From positions 1-48,889 of the forward strand of contig JNVT01000046.1 in the NCBI GenBank assembly GCA_000737985.1: a stretch of 48,889 bases of DNA, written 5' to 3'. The DNA is from Gammaproteobacteria bacterium MFB021. Lineage in GTDB: Bacteria > Pseudomonadota > Gammaproteobacteria > Pseudomonadales > Halomonadaceae. Of this stretch, positions 41,271 to 48,889 are shown one piece after another. A program made the translations under genes and the position numbers. How positions within the stretch are numbered: the stretch's first letter is position 1; every line of letters begins with the position of its first letter. The notes beneath the pieces are model-generated. The model made no database searches. It was not told the origin of the DNA and worked only from the letters and a program-made list of their open reading frames with translations.

Positions 41271-42527
41271 ATGCAGACACAATTCACCGATGCCGCGCGC
41301 GAACGGCCCGCGATCCGCGAAGCCGACCGCATCCTGCGCACCTGCGTGCACTGCGGCTTCTGCAACGCCACCTGCCCCACCTATCAGCTGCTCGGCGACG
41401 AGCGCGACGGCCCGCGCGGACGCATCTACCTGATCAAGGAGCTGCTGGAGAGCGACGCCGGCGACGACCAGGTGACCCGCGAAACCCAGCTGCATCTCGA
41501 CCGCTGCCTCACCTGCCGCAACTGCGAGACCACCTGCCCCTCCGGGGTCGAGTACCACAAGCTGCTCGACATCGGCCGCGCCGAGGTCGACCGCCGGGTC
41601 GGGCGAACCCCGCGTGAACGCGCGCTGCGCCTGGGGCTACGCAAGGCGCTGGCCGAGCCCAAGCGCTTCCAGGCCCTGCTCGCCCTGGGCCAGACCTTCC
41701 GTCCGCTGGCCCCGGCCGCGCTGCGCGACAAGATCCCGCCGCGCTCGGCACCGCGCCGGGCGCGCCCCGCCCCCGAGCGTCACGCCCGTCAGATGCTGAT
41801 CCTGGAAGGCTGCGTGCAGCCCGGCCTGGCGCCCAACACCAACGACGCCACGGCGCGCGTGCTCGACCGCCTGGGTATCGGCGTGCGCGCGGCGCGCAAC
41901 GCCGGCTGCTGCGGCGCGATCGACTTCCACCTCAACGCCCAGGAGGCGGGGCGTGCACGCATGCGCGCCAATATCGACGCCTGGTGGCCGCTGATCGAAG
42001 ACGGTGCCGAGGCGATCGTGCAGACCGCCAGCGGCTGCGGCGCCTTCGTCAAGGAGTATGGCGAGATGCTCGCCGACGACCCCGCCTATGCGGACAAGGC
42101 CCGCCGCGTCAGCGAGCTGGCCAAGGACCTGGTCGAGATCCTGCGCGAGGAGGATCTCGAAGCGTTGGCCGGGAGTACCACCGCCAACGACGCCCGGCGT
42201 CTCGCCTTCCACTGCCCGTGCACGCTGCAGCACGCGCAGAAGCTCGGCGGGGCGGTGGAAGGCGTGCTCACACGTCTCGGTTTCGATCTGGCGCCGGTAC
42301 GCGATGCCCATCTCTGCTGCGGCTCGGCGGGCACCTACTCGATCACCCAGCCGGCGCTGTCGCGCCAGCTGCGCGACGCCAAGCTGGACGCGCTGGAGGC
42401 CGGCCAGCCCGACACCATCGTCACCGCCAATATCGGCTGTCAGAGCCACCTCGACGGCGCCGGGCGCACGCCGGTGCGCCACTGGATCGAGCTGGTCGAC
42501 GAGCGTCTGGCCGCGCCCCAGGCATGA
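41271..42527 (+). CDS. glcF: Glycolate oxidase iron-sulfur subunit GlcF
   Basis: 418 residues. Two 4Fe-4S binding motifs: CVHCGFCNATCP (Cys25, 28, 31, 35) and CLTCRNCETTCP (Cys79, 82, 85, 89). The C-terminal half carries the paired CCG domains (NAGCCGAIDFHL; DAHLCCGSAGTYS) found in heterodisulfide-reductase-like subunits. It carries electrons from the flavin subunits toward the quinone pool. ATG 41271 lies 8 bp after the glcE stop with AGGAG bridging the gap, so it is coupled. Confidence 0.94.
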   Translation: MQTQFTDAARERPAIREADRILRTCVHCGFCNATCPTYQLLGDERDGPRGRIYLIKELLESDAGDDQVTRETQLHLDRCLTCRNCETTCPSGVEYHKLLDIGRAEVDRRVGRTPRERALRLGLRKALAEPKRFQALLALGQTFRPLAPAALRDKIPPRSAPRRARPAPERHARQMLILEGCVQPGLAPNTNDATARVLDRLGIGVRAARNAGCCGAIDFHLNAQEAGRARMRANIDAWWPLIEDGAEAIVQTASGCGAFVKEYGEMLADDPAYADKARRVSELAKDLVEILREEDLEALAGSTTANDARRLAFHCPCTLQHAQKLGGAVEGVLTRLGFDLAPVRDAHLCCGSAGTYSITQPALSRQLRDAKLDALEAGQPDTIVTANIGCQSHLDGAGRTPVRHWIELVDERLAAPQA

Positions 42528-42567
42528 CTCACCATTCCCTGTTGTCAGTTTCCCCAGGAGCCACACC

Positions 42568-42969
42568 ATGAAGACCCAAGCCGTACTCGAACTCGCCGAC
42601 GTCAACGCCCTGCTGGACAGCGCCCAGCGCGAAGCCGAGGCCCAGGGCTGGGCGGTCACCATCGCCGTGGCCGACGCCGGCGGCCATCTGCTGGGCCTGC
42701 GCCGGCTCGACGGCGCCGCGCCCTTCAGCGCCGGCATCGCCAGCGAGAAGGCCCGCAATGCCGCCATCGGCCGCAAGGAGACCCAAGTCTTCGAAGAGAT
42801 GATCAACAACGGCCGCACCGCCTTCGTCAGCGCGCCCATGCAGGCGCTGCTATCCGGCGGCGTGCCGGTGATCGTCGACGGTGAGGTGATCGGCAGCGTG
42901 GGGATTTCCGGGGTCAAGCCGGAGCAAGACGTACAGGTGGCCAAGGCCGCGGTGAAAGCTATCGACTAG
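42568..42969 (+). CDS. glcG: GlcG/HbpS-like protein (DUF336)
   Basis: 133 residues, the GlcG family: AVTIAVADAGGHLLGLRRLD, ASEKARNAAIGRKETQVFEE and GGVPVIVDGEVIGSVGISG. Its function in glycolate metabolism is not settled; homologues bind haem or act in related catabolic clusters. CAGGAG is 7 bp upstream of ATG. Its TAG stop shares the 4-bp CTAG at 42966-42969 with the stop codon of the convergent effector gene, so no terminator separates the two transcripts. Confidence 0.92.
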   Translation: MKTQAVLELADVNALLDSAQREAEAQGWAVTIAVADAGGHLLGLRRLDGAAPFSAGIASEKARNAAIGRKETQVFEEMINNGRTAFVSAPMQALLSGGVPVIVDGEVIGSVGISGVKPEQDVQVAKAAVKAID

Positions 42970-45068
42970 GCAGTCCGGCTCCCGGCCGGCTTGCCACCAC
43001 GGCTGGCGTAGCGCGTCTGCGGAGCCCCGGGCTGGTACGCCGGTGCCAGGATGGTCAGTAGCTGATCGTCGGCGCCAGCGTAGATACGGCGAAAGCGAAG
43101 ATAGCCGCCGCCCAATATGAAGCTCTCCCGCCCGCCCAGATCATGCATGGGCGGGATTCTGCCCGTGCGTTCGAAATAGCTCGCACGTTCGCGCTCCTCG
43201 CGACTGAGCGTGATTCCTCGGCGGCTCTCGAAGTCACCTTCGTCGATGATATGTTTCTTGGCGACCAGGGTTCTCAAATAGGTCACGACTTCATCTCGGC
43301 TATCCCACTCTGGCAGAAAGCCGGCGATGGAGTCGTGAACATACTCATCCATCATCCGGGAGACAGCCTGCGGTGACGGACCGAGCCGATCCTCGAAGTC
43401 GGCGATGCGCTGCCAGTCATCGATGAGAGAGGGGTCGACACCTCGCTCCTCGACCATATTGTAGAAATACCAGCCGCCCCCCATGACCATGAAGTCGCGC
43501 ACTGACTCGAATGCTCTTTCCCATTCGCCCTTGGCGACCCAGGCCTTCCACTGGGCGAAGCGTTCGAGCTCCTCGCCAAACTGGGTGTAAGCACTGGAGA
43601 GGTTGTTCTGATCGTAGCGAGACGCGCGCTGGTAGCTGTTCAGGGTCGAAACACCACCCGCCCGGTGGTTGTTCAGGCGCCATTCGACGGTGCGACGCCA
43701 ATGCTCACGGACGATCTTTCCGGTCTCGCCGGAGACCACATCGAAGGTCTCGATATAGCGATTGAATGCCTCGAGGGTCTCGGGTGTGATCTTGAAACCA
43801 TCTTTAACGTCGTCCAGCGCTTGCTCCAGCTTGAACGGCACACCGGATAATCGGGCCTCGCGGTACATCACGGCCAGGGGAATACGGGAGAGCAGGTCCC
43901 GGCCGATGTTGTCCACCCCCTTGCCCTGCTCGCCGGGGCGGTAGCCACCGCCGATATCGGAGTGCACGCCGGGGAAGACGATCTCGTCGCCATTGCTGGG
44001 GAGAGAGTGATCGTTATAGATCGAATCCAGGGGGAAGGAGCGGCGATTTTCATGCGCCGAGACCAGATGCACGCAGCGGGCGACTGTCGGGGGAATCGCC
44101 AGTGATATTTCCGCGTCCGCCCAGGCGGCGTGGCCGTCGCTGATCGGGACGAGATTGACAATCCCTACCGAGGCCACCGTATCGAACAGCCCCAGGAAGT
44201 CGAACGTCACCGGGAACCCCGCCAGGGTCAGCCCGGCACGCTTCGTTATGCGGGCATCCCATTCACACAGCTTGACCAGCCAGTTGGCAAAGACCCGTGA
44301 AAGAGCGGCCCCGCGTGAGAAGCCGAAGACCGACACATAGATATGCCTGACGATGCCCGGGTCGATATTGTTCGGCCTGGCACCCTCCAGTGTCATATGC
44401 GGGCTGATACCTTGGTGAAGACGCTCCAACCAACGCACCAGCGTTTTGCCGATACTGGCCTCGGCGCGATGGCCGGGCGCAGCACCCTGGAATGGATTGA
44501 TATCCAGCGCGGTCGAGGACATCACGCCAGCGGCGCTGGCCTGCTTAACCTCGGCGTTGTCGATGATCGCCTGCTTGAGAAAATAGCGGCTAAGGGTATT
44601 GATGACCTGAGCCAACCCCCAGAGGATACGCACCTGCCCCAACCGGCCCGCGCCGAGGCCCAGGGTCGCATCCCAAAACCCCTCCCCCGAGTCGCCCACC
44701 GGCTCGAAAGGAGTGCCCACGCCAGCGGTATAGATGCGAAAGAAATTGTCGTAATCGGAAGGATTGGTCTGCCAATTGGTCTCCGGCGGCAGAACACCCG
44801 GCACGCTCTGCCCCGGGTAGGCGCTATACAGCCGCGCAACGTTGGACTGACTGTAGTCCTGCTTATCAAAGCTCTCGGCGTAGTTATTGCCCGTGCCATC
44901 GAAGAATACGCCAATAAAGAGATTGGTATCGCAGGGGGAAGCAGGGGTTTCAGGCGACTCCCGTTGGACATAGTCATTCAACTGGCGGCTATCATCACCA
45001 AAGAAGATTTCCTTAACAGCAGGCGCTGTATAGCTATCCTCTACCTTTTTCGCCAATCTCGCGCTCAT
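42966..45068 (-). CDS. DUF2235 lipase, probable T6SS effector (Tle1-like)
   Basis: 700 residues. DUF2235 alpha/beta hydrolase: conserved FFDGTGNN (55-62), nucleophile elbow FGFSRGAA (Ser251), LFDTVASVG (Asp296) and FPGVHSDIGGGY (His369), giving a plausible Ser-Asp-His triad. Tle1-type T6SS phospholipases share this architecture. The C-terminal third is specific to this protein. ATG 45068 overlaps the upstream lipoprotein stop by 4 bp (ATGA). Downstream of vgrG and a DUF4123 adaptor, it is most likely delivered on VgrG to hydrolyse phospholipids in target cells; delivery is inferred. Confidence 0.85.
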   Translation of the reverse strand: MSARLAKKVEDSYTAPAVKEIFFGDDSRQLNDYVQRESPETPASPCDTNLFIGVFFDGTGNNYAESFDKQDYSQSNVARLYSAYPGQSVPGVLPPETNWQTNPSDYDNFFRIYTAGVGTPFEPVGDSGEGFWDATLGLGAGRLGQVRILWGLAQVINTLSRYFLKQAIIDNAEVKQASAAGVMSSTALDINPFQGAAPGHRAEASIGKTLVRWLERLHQGISPHMTLEGARPNNIDPGIVRHIYVSVFGFSRGAALSRVFANWLVKLCEWDARITKRAGLTLAGFPVTFDFLGLFDTVASVGIVNLVPISDGHAAWADAEISLAIPPTVARCVHLVSAHENRRSFPLDSIYNDHSLPSNGDEIVFPGVHSDIGGGYRPGEQGKGVDNIGRDLLSRIPLAVMYREARLSGVPFKLEQALDDVKDGFKITPETLEAFNRYIETFDVVSGETGKIVREHWRRTVEWRLNNHRAGGVSTLNSYQRASRYDQNNLSSAYTQFGEELERFAQWKAWVAKGEWERAFESVRDFMVMGGGWYFYNMVEERGVDPSLIDDWQRIADFEDRLGPSPQAVSRMMDEYVHDSIAGFLPEWDSRDEVVTYLRTLVAKKHIIDEGDFESRRGITLSREERERASYFERTGRIPPMHDLGGRESFILGGGYLRFRRIYAGADDQLLTILAPAYQPGAPQTRYASRGGKPAGSRTA
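44777..44936. repeat. Duplicated block A, copy 1 (effector N-terminal core)
   Basis: About 160 bp encoding the FFDGTGNN to PGQSVPGVL segment of the effector; nearly identical to 45940-46103. Part of an approximately 1.17-kb tandem duplication. Confidence 0.85.
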
Positions 45069-45835
45069 TGATACACCCTTTTCAAATCCTCAATATTCTT
45101 CTCATCCCTCTCCACATACCACTCCAAGCTTTTTTCGAGGTATTTCAAAAACCTGGGGTCAGACCACCCAGAAAATTTTGCAATTTCATCAGGTGCCGTT
45201 TTTTTCCGTATCCTCCAATAATCTTTCACTACACTTTCGTCGCCCGCCCTAATTGCATCTAGATCTTTCTTAGTAGCTGCCACACGCGAAGAAGCATCTT
45301 TAATCTCCCTGTCAGCTATTTTCTTTCGATATTCATCCGACGGCACCGGCCATCCCTTGACCTCGCCCGGAAAATCCTTGTGATCCGGTGACAGGTTGCT
45401 GACCACCACATTGGCCTGCTTATCAGGCAAGAACTGTACCCATAGGGTTCCCTTGGCCGGCGTCTCGTACTTCGGAACTTCCACATGAATCGTCTCGTTC
45501 AGCTTGCCCTCCGCCTCGCGTTTGGCCAGGGATGCTGAGCGCTCATCCGTGGTGTCGCCTTCCAGTGGATAGCTGACCACAACATCGACACTCAACCCTT
45601 CTTGCCACTTCTTGGGCACCGAGTAGCAGCACATGATGCCTCCGGCACTATAGGGCGTAATAGACTCTCCGCCACCACGATTCTTGTCGTCGGTAGGGTC
45701 GACCACATAGTAATAACGAATCCCTTGGCCGGCGTAATCCACGCCCGTGATATTGAGACTGGCGGTATCGTCGCTGCAGGCTGTCAGCGATACCAGCCAA
45801 AGCAAGGCAAGCCCTTTGCGCAAGTGGGCGATCAT
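45065..45835 (-). CDS. DUF3304 lipoprotein, probable immunity protein 1
   Basis: 256 residues. Lipoprotein signal with lipobox LTAC (Cys20) followed by SDD. The conserved part (NITGVDYAGQGIRYYYVVDP; GGIMCCYSVPKKWQEGLSVD) matches DUF3304. The C-terminal 90 residues are charged, helical and encoded by AT-richer DNA. ATG 45835 overlaps the preceding stop by one base (TGATG) and has AGGGG upstream; a GTG one codon earlier is possible. The stop overlaps the effector start by 4 bp. A periplasm-facing lipoprotein directly coupled to a lipase effector fits a Tli-type immunity protein (inference from context). Confidence 0.8.
   Translation of the reverse strand: MIAHLRKGLALLWLVSLTACSDDTASLNITGVDYAGQGIRYYYVVDPTDDKNRGGGESITPYSAGGIMCCYSVPKKWQEGLSVDVVVSYPLEGDTTDERSASLAKREAEGKLNETIHVEVPKYETPAKGTLWVQFLPDKQANVVVSNLSPDHKDFPGEVKGWPVPSDEYRKKIADREIKDASSRVAATKKDLDAIRAGDESVVKDYWRIRKKTAPDEIAKFSGWSDPRFLKYLEKSLEWYVERDEKNIEDLKRVYQ
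45325..45785. repeat. Duplicated block B, copy 1 (lipoprotein N-terminal two-thirds)
   Basis: About 460 bp nearly identical to 46494-46960; encodes the DUF3304 core of lipoprotein 1. Offset between copies is about 1169 bp. Confidence 0.85.
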
Positions 45836-46239
45836 CACGCACCCCTGAATCCGAAAGTTTTGGATTGATGGGCCAACATCGCTGGCCGACTCATTAGCCC
45901 ATGGCAGAGTCTATCTAGTGTTGAAAACTCGGCCTGCCGATTCGACTCTGGCAGCAGAACACCCGGCACGCTCTGCCCCGGGTAGGCGCTATACAGTCGC
46001 GCAACGTTGGACTGGCTGTAGTCCTGCTTGTCGAAGCTCTCGGCGTAGTTATTTCCCGTGCCATCGAAGAATACGCCGATAAAGAGATTGGTGTCGCAGG
46101 GAGATATTGCAGAGGGGCTCTTTTCACGAGCCTCTAACAGATTATCAAAATCTATTCCCCCTGGATCAGAAAACAACAACTCTTTTTTCTCGGGATTGCT
46201 ATATACACCACCCACACTACTAGCCAGGATTGATGTCAT
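45835..46239 (-). pseudogene. Truncated DUF2235 effector remnant (N-terminal 100 residues plus unrelated tail)
   Basis: 134 codons. Residues about 47-100 (SPCDTNLFIGVFFDGTGNNY onward to PGVL) are almost identical to residues 45-93 of the full effector. Then similarity stops and a 30-residue unrelated tail (AEFSTLDRLCHGLMSR...) ends the frame. The catalytic Ser, Asp and His regions are absent, so it cannot be an active lipase. The N-terminal 45 residues differ from the intact effector. It keeps overlaps with both neighbouring lipoprotein genes (4 bp and 1 bp), so the reading chain through the operon is intact. Best explained as an effector copy that lost its body after duplication. Confidence 0.8.
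45940..46103. repeat. Duplicated block A, copy 2 (in effector remnant)
   Basis: Near-identical partner of 44777-44936, offset about 1163 bp; differences are scattered single bases. Confidence 0.85.
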
Positions 46240-47021
46240 GGCCTACCCTCCTCGAGATCGCTAATTCTTTTCCGGTCGTCCTTGATATACTTTTCAAGAT
46301 AATCTTCAACCACATCTTGAAAGCGAGGATCCTCATAGTCAGAATACTGACCAAGATCTCTAGTTCGTGTCCTCTCAAAGCTTCCCCAAAATTTATTCAA
46401 CGTCTCTTCCGGGGTTTCCTCAAGCTCATTTAAATTCCTCCTATTTCTCTCGAGCCGTTGTTTCACCAATCGCAACTCTCTATCGATGAGCTTAGTTCGA
46501 TATTCATCCGATGGCACCGGCCACCCCTTGACCTCCCCCGGAAAATCCTTGTGATCCGGTGACAGATTGCTGACCACCACATTGGCCTGCTTATCAGGTA
46601 AGAACTGTAACCAGAGGGTCCCTTTGGCCGGCGTCTCGTACTTCGGAATCTCGACATGAATCGTTTCGTGCAGCGTACCTTCCGCCCTGCGCTTGGCCAG
46701 AGATGCCGATATTTCATCCCCGGTTTCACCTTCTAGCGGATAGCTGACAACAACATCGACACTCAACCCTTCGTGCCATTTCTTGGGCACGGAGTAGCAG
46801 CACATGATGCCCCCTGCACTGTAGGGACCGATCGATTCTCCGCCTCCACGATTCTTGTCGTCGGTGGGGTCGACTACGTAGTAAGCGCCTATGCCTTGAC
46901 CGGCATAATCCACGCCCGTGATATTGAGACTGGCGGTATCGTCGCTGCAGCCCGTCAGCGATAACAGCCCAAACAGAGCGAGAACGCTCGGCATCAGGCG
47001 GCGTATCCTCGCGCCCGTCAT
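46236..47021 (-). CDS. DUF3304 lipoprotein, probable immunity protein 2
   Basis: 261 residues from ATG 47021 (AGGAG 9 bp upstream), giving a compact lipoprotein signal with lipobox LTGC (Cys25). An upstream ATG at 47075 overlapping the DUF4123 stop (ATGA) would add 18 residues before the signal and is less likely. The core is almost identical to lipoprotein 1, while the C-terminal 90 residues diverge (RTKLIDRELRLVKQRLERNR versus RKKIADREIKDASSRVAATK). Its partner effector would be the truncated one, so it may now be an orphan immunity protein. Confidence 0.78.
   Translation of the reverse strand: MTGARIRRLMPSVLALFGLLSLTGCSDDTASLNITGVDYAGQGIGAYYVVDPTDDKNRGGGESIGPYSAGGIMCCYSVPKKWHEGLSVDVVVSYPLEGETGDEISASLAKRRAEGTLHETIHVEIPKYETPAKGTLWLQFLPDKQANVVVSNLSPDHKDFPGEVKGWPVPSDEYRTKLIDRELRLVKQRLERNRRNLNELEETPEETLNKFWGSFERTRTRDLGQYSDYEDPRFQDVVEDYLEKYIKDDRKRISDLEEGRP
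46494..46960. repeat. Duplicated block B, copy 2
   Basis: Near-identical partner of 45325-45785 within lipoprotein gene 2. Confidence 0.85.
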
Positions 47022-47071
47022 GACGCCCTGCTCCTGACGGGCCCATGAATTCATTCGCCGATATCGTGCGA

Positions 47072-47875
47072 TCATGCGAGCCAGCCTTGCTCGAAGGCCG
47101 CTTGCCGGCAGCACGCTACCTGCTGGGGATAGCTCTCGACCGGCTCCGTAGCCCGAGAGAGCGTCTCTTCGATCCAGGCATAACGCCGTGAGGGTGTCGA
47201 AAAGGCATCATGCAAGGTCGGCTCGTGGCGCCTGAGGCCATCGATGAGGGCGTCGATGCGATTCATATCAAGCAAGATTCGAGTCTGGGTGTCGTCGAGA
47301 TGAAGCGGCACCATGCCGTCTCTGAGTGCGCTCGAAGAGGGCTCGAAATCGATGTCGTGCCAGTTACCCTCCCTGCCGCTGTAGCGCCAGGCCGACATAT
47401 GACCGGTGAGTTGCGCGCGCTGTGTATCGGTCAGCATTCTGACGATCTGTGGCAGACGGCGCGTATCCGACAGTCGCAACACATACCTTGTCTGTTGAAC
47501 GGTCACGAGTCGAAAGGCAGCCAGACGTTGCCACAGTGCATCCAGTGACTCGTCGCTGACGATCAGGCTCAACATGGGCTGCCCGGTCGTCAATTCCGCG
47601 ATATCTGCGAGTCGCTCGAGGCTATGTGTATCGACCGCCAACAGCAGGGGCGACACTGCCAGGACGCGCTCACTGGTATTGGCAGCATCCTGATACAGCG
47701 CCCGCCAATGCTCGGTGTTCCAGTGCCGCTTGATCCAAGACCAGGCCATCTCATGTCGAAAGGAGGCATCCACAAGAAAATAGGGCTGGGCCGACTGGGA
47801 ATGGCCAAGCCAGCCTTCGAGGGCGGCGCGCGTCTGTTTGCCCCATTCGGACGGATAGTGATCGATCAGTGACAT
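47072..47875 (-). CDS. DUF4123 T6SS effector adaptor/chaperone
   Basis: 267 residues. The DUF4123 fold is recognisable from QPYFLVDASFRHEMAWSWIK, VLAVSPLLLAVD and the region LWQRLAAFRLVTVQQTRYVL with RYSGREGNWHD. DUF4123 (Tap/TEC) proteins load effectors on VgrG. Gene order vgrG-DUF4123-immunity-effector is the classic arrangement. ATG 47875 is 7 bp after the vgrG stop, with TGAGG upstream, so it is probably co-transcribed with vgrG. Confidence 0.88.
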   Translation of the reverse strand: MSLIDHYPSEWGKQTRAALEGWLGHSQSAQPYFLVDASFRHEMAWSWIKRHWNTEHWRALYQDAANTSERVLAVSPLLLAVDTHSLERLADIAELTTGQPMLSLIVSDESLDALWQRLAAFRLVTVQQTRYVLRLSDTRRLPQIVRMLTDTQRAQLTGHMSAWRYSGREGNWHDIDFEPSSSALRDGMVPLHLDDTQTRILLDMNRIDALIDGLRRHEPTLHDAFSTPSRRYAWIEETLSRATEPVESYPQQVACCRQAAFEQGWLA

Positions 47876-47882
47876 ATCGGCC

Positions 47883-48889
47883 TCAGGAAACGTTCACGAT
47901 CGGGGATCCGGACGAGAGATTCTTCAACAGACACTCCACGCAAATACCATCAGGCATCTGCGGCAACGCTTGCGTCAGTTGTGTCGGCCCACCGAAGACG
48001 TGCTGGGCGCCCTTGATATCGATCTTGCCGGGGCCGTGGACGTCGATATTGCCGCCTTCGATGCGCACATAGCCGCCGCCGCTGACGAGGAGGATGCCGT
48101 TGGCGGCGTTGATCTCGACCCGCCCTTCGGTGGAGGTGATCTTGACGTCCTTCTCGGCGGTCAGCGCCATCTCGCCGCTCTGCGCCTGCACCTCGACCTT
48201 GCCGCGGGCCGCGAACAGCTTCATGCCGGCGCGATAGACGAACAGCGAGAGCTTCTCGGAGATCGAGGCGACCAGGCTCTTGCCGGTGGCGACGTTGACG
48301 TCCTCGCCGCTGGAGACGCTCAGCGAGCGGCCCTGGGCCAGGTGGGTCGATTCCGGCGTGCTCAGGGTAATGCCGGCGGGCGAGGCCATATGCAGCCAGG
48401 GCGCTTTTATGCGTGCCGCTTCGCCACGGCCGCCGCTGTCGGTGGCGCCACGGGCGTTGTCTTGCTTGGTCTGTCCTGATGAACCGGCAAGCTGTTCGCT
48501 ATTGCCGTAGCGGTCGTCGGCGTCTTCGCCCGCCTGCTTGAGGTGGGTACGACTGTCGAGTGCTTCGGCGTTATGATCCTGGGCACTCTGGCTGAGGCTG
48601 TCGCTGAGCTGGTAGGCGCTGTCGAGCTGCTGCTTGGCCGGGGTGAGGTCGAGCTGGTCGCCGCTGGCGCCGAGCTGGCCCCAACTGGTGAGGTAGAGCC
48701 CCTGATTGGCGCGGATGGCGCCATAGGCATCGGTGCGCAGCTCGAACCCGGTGCCGCGGAAGGCGCCACGGGTGTTGCCGGTCTGGTGGATCAGGTAGCC
48801 GAGGTTGAGCTGGCTCTTCTCGGCTTCGGAGTTGAGGCGGACGCGCTCCTGGTCGGTGGCGTCGTCGAACACCAGCTCGTTGTACTTGC
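47883..48889 (-). CDS. vgrG: T6SS spike protein VgrG, C-terminal part (5' end beyond window)
   Basis: The frame is open to the right edge; about 335 C-terminal residues are visible. It contains FDDATDQERVRLNSEAEKSQ, typical of the VgrG gp5-like region, then the DUF2345 region (RTDAYGAIRANQGLYLTSWG; IKAPWLHMASPAGITLSTPE) and beta-helix-like repeats (KVEVQAQSGEMALTAEKDVK). A Gln/Ser/Asp-rich linker lies between them. The C-terminus with ICVECLLKNLSSGSPIVNVS holds two cysteines and may be the adaptor/effector docking tip. The rest of the T6SS apparatus would be outside the window. Confidence 0.9.
   Translation of the reverse strand, partial: KYNELVFDDATDQERVRLNSEAEKSQLNLGYLIHQTGNTRGAFRGTGFELRTDAYGAIRANQGLYLTSWGQLGASGDQLDLTPAKQQLDSAYQLSDSLSQSAQDHNAEALDSRTHLKQAGEDADDRYGNSEQLAGSSGQTKQDNARGATDSGGRGEAARIKAPWLHMASPAGITLSTPESTHLAQGRSLSVSSGEDVNVATGKSLVASISEKLSLFVYRAGMKLFAARGKVEVQAQSGEMALTAEKDVKITSTEGRVEINAANGILLVSGGGYVRIEGGNIDVHGPGKIDIKGAQHVFGGPTQLTQALPQMPDGICVECLLKNLSSGSPIVNVS

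Noticed and set aside
42966-48889. T6SS region considered as a prophage remnant
   Set aside because: VgrG resembles a phage tail spike, but the DUF4123 adaptor, lipoproteins and DUF2235 lipase with no other phage genes fit a T6SS effector island.

Overview
The window comes from a GC-rich (roughly 65-68 %) gammaproteobacterial chromosome. The gene set suggests the Halomonadaceae (Halomonas/Salinicola-like): a fructose PTS as FruB plus a LacI-type FruR, a fused TAXI-type TRAP permease, membrane PQQ glucose dehydrogenase, a glcDEFG operon and a type VI secretion (T6SS) effector island. Genus assignment is inference from gene content only. No tRNA, rRNA, CRISPR array or transposase gene was recognised.

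Layout. (1) 1-2379: 3'-truncated fruB diverging from fruR, with a FruR-like operator between them. (2) 2457-4364: PhoD-like phosphatase, convergent with (3) 4465-6752: beta-carbonic anhydrase and SulP anion transporter, a likely bicarbonate unit. (4) 7390-12499, minus strand: MOSC protein, DUF4385 protein, and a TAXI substrate-binding protein with a fused TRAP permease. (5) 12874-17652: a 59-codon small ORF, a DUF192 protein with a coupled 54-aa membrane peptide, a DMT exporter, a GNAT acetyltransferase, and an overlapping pair made of a sulfite-oxidase-fold periplasmic protein and a diguanylate cyclase. (6) 17814-21116: DUF1656-HlyD-FUSC efflux operon (AaeXAB type). (7) 21158-25857, minus: complete branched-chain amino-acid-type ABC importer. 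(8) 26196-30505: porin diverging from membrane PQQ glucose dehydrogenase. (9) 30727-36057: 2-hydroxyacid dehydrogenase, two glutathione transferases, YdeP-like molybdopterin oxidoreductase. (10) 36510-42969: LctP-family permease followed by glcDEFG, i.e. glycolate/lactate uptake and oxidation. (11) 42966-48889, minus: T6SS island with vgrG (cut by the window edge), a DUF4123 adaptor, and a tandemly duplicated DUF3304 lipoprotein / DUF2235 lipase-effector module in which one effector is reduced to its N-terminus.

How parts work together. The permease and glcDEFG carry the same 11-bp palindrome (TGGTCTGACCA) in their upstream regions, which fits one GntR/FadR-type regulator controlling uptake and oxidation. 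Two binding-protein-dependent importers have strong hairpins after the binding-protein gene, consistent with higher expression of that subunit. In the T6SS island the genes are chained by 1-4 bp stop/start overlaps, so vgrG, adaptor, immunity and effector are probably made from one transcript.

The most unusual genome-level feature is that short direct repeats (unit 9-38 bp) sit in the leaders of at least seven unrelated transcription units, often ending at the ribosome-binding site (gcd, the LctP permease, glcD) and elsewhere tens of bases upstream of the start codon. The T6SS module is the second: conserved blocks alternate with divergent AT-richer blocks that span immunity C-terminus and effector N-terminus, a mosaic that looks like recombination between cassettes.
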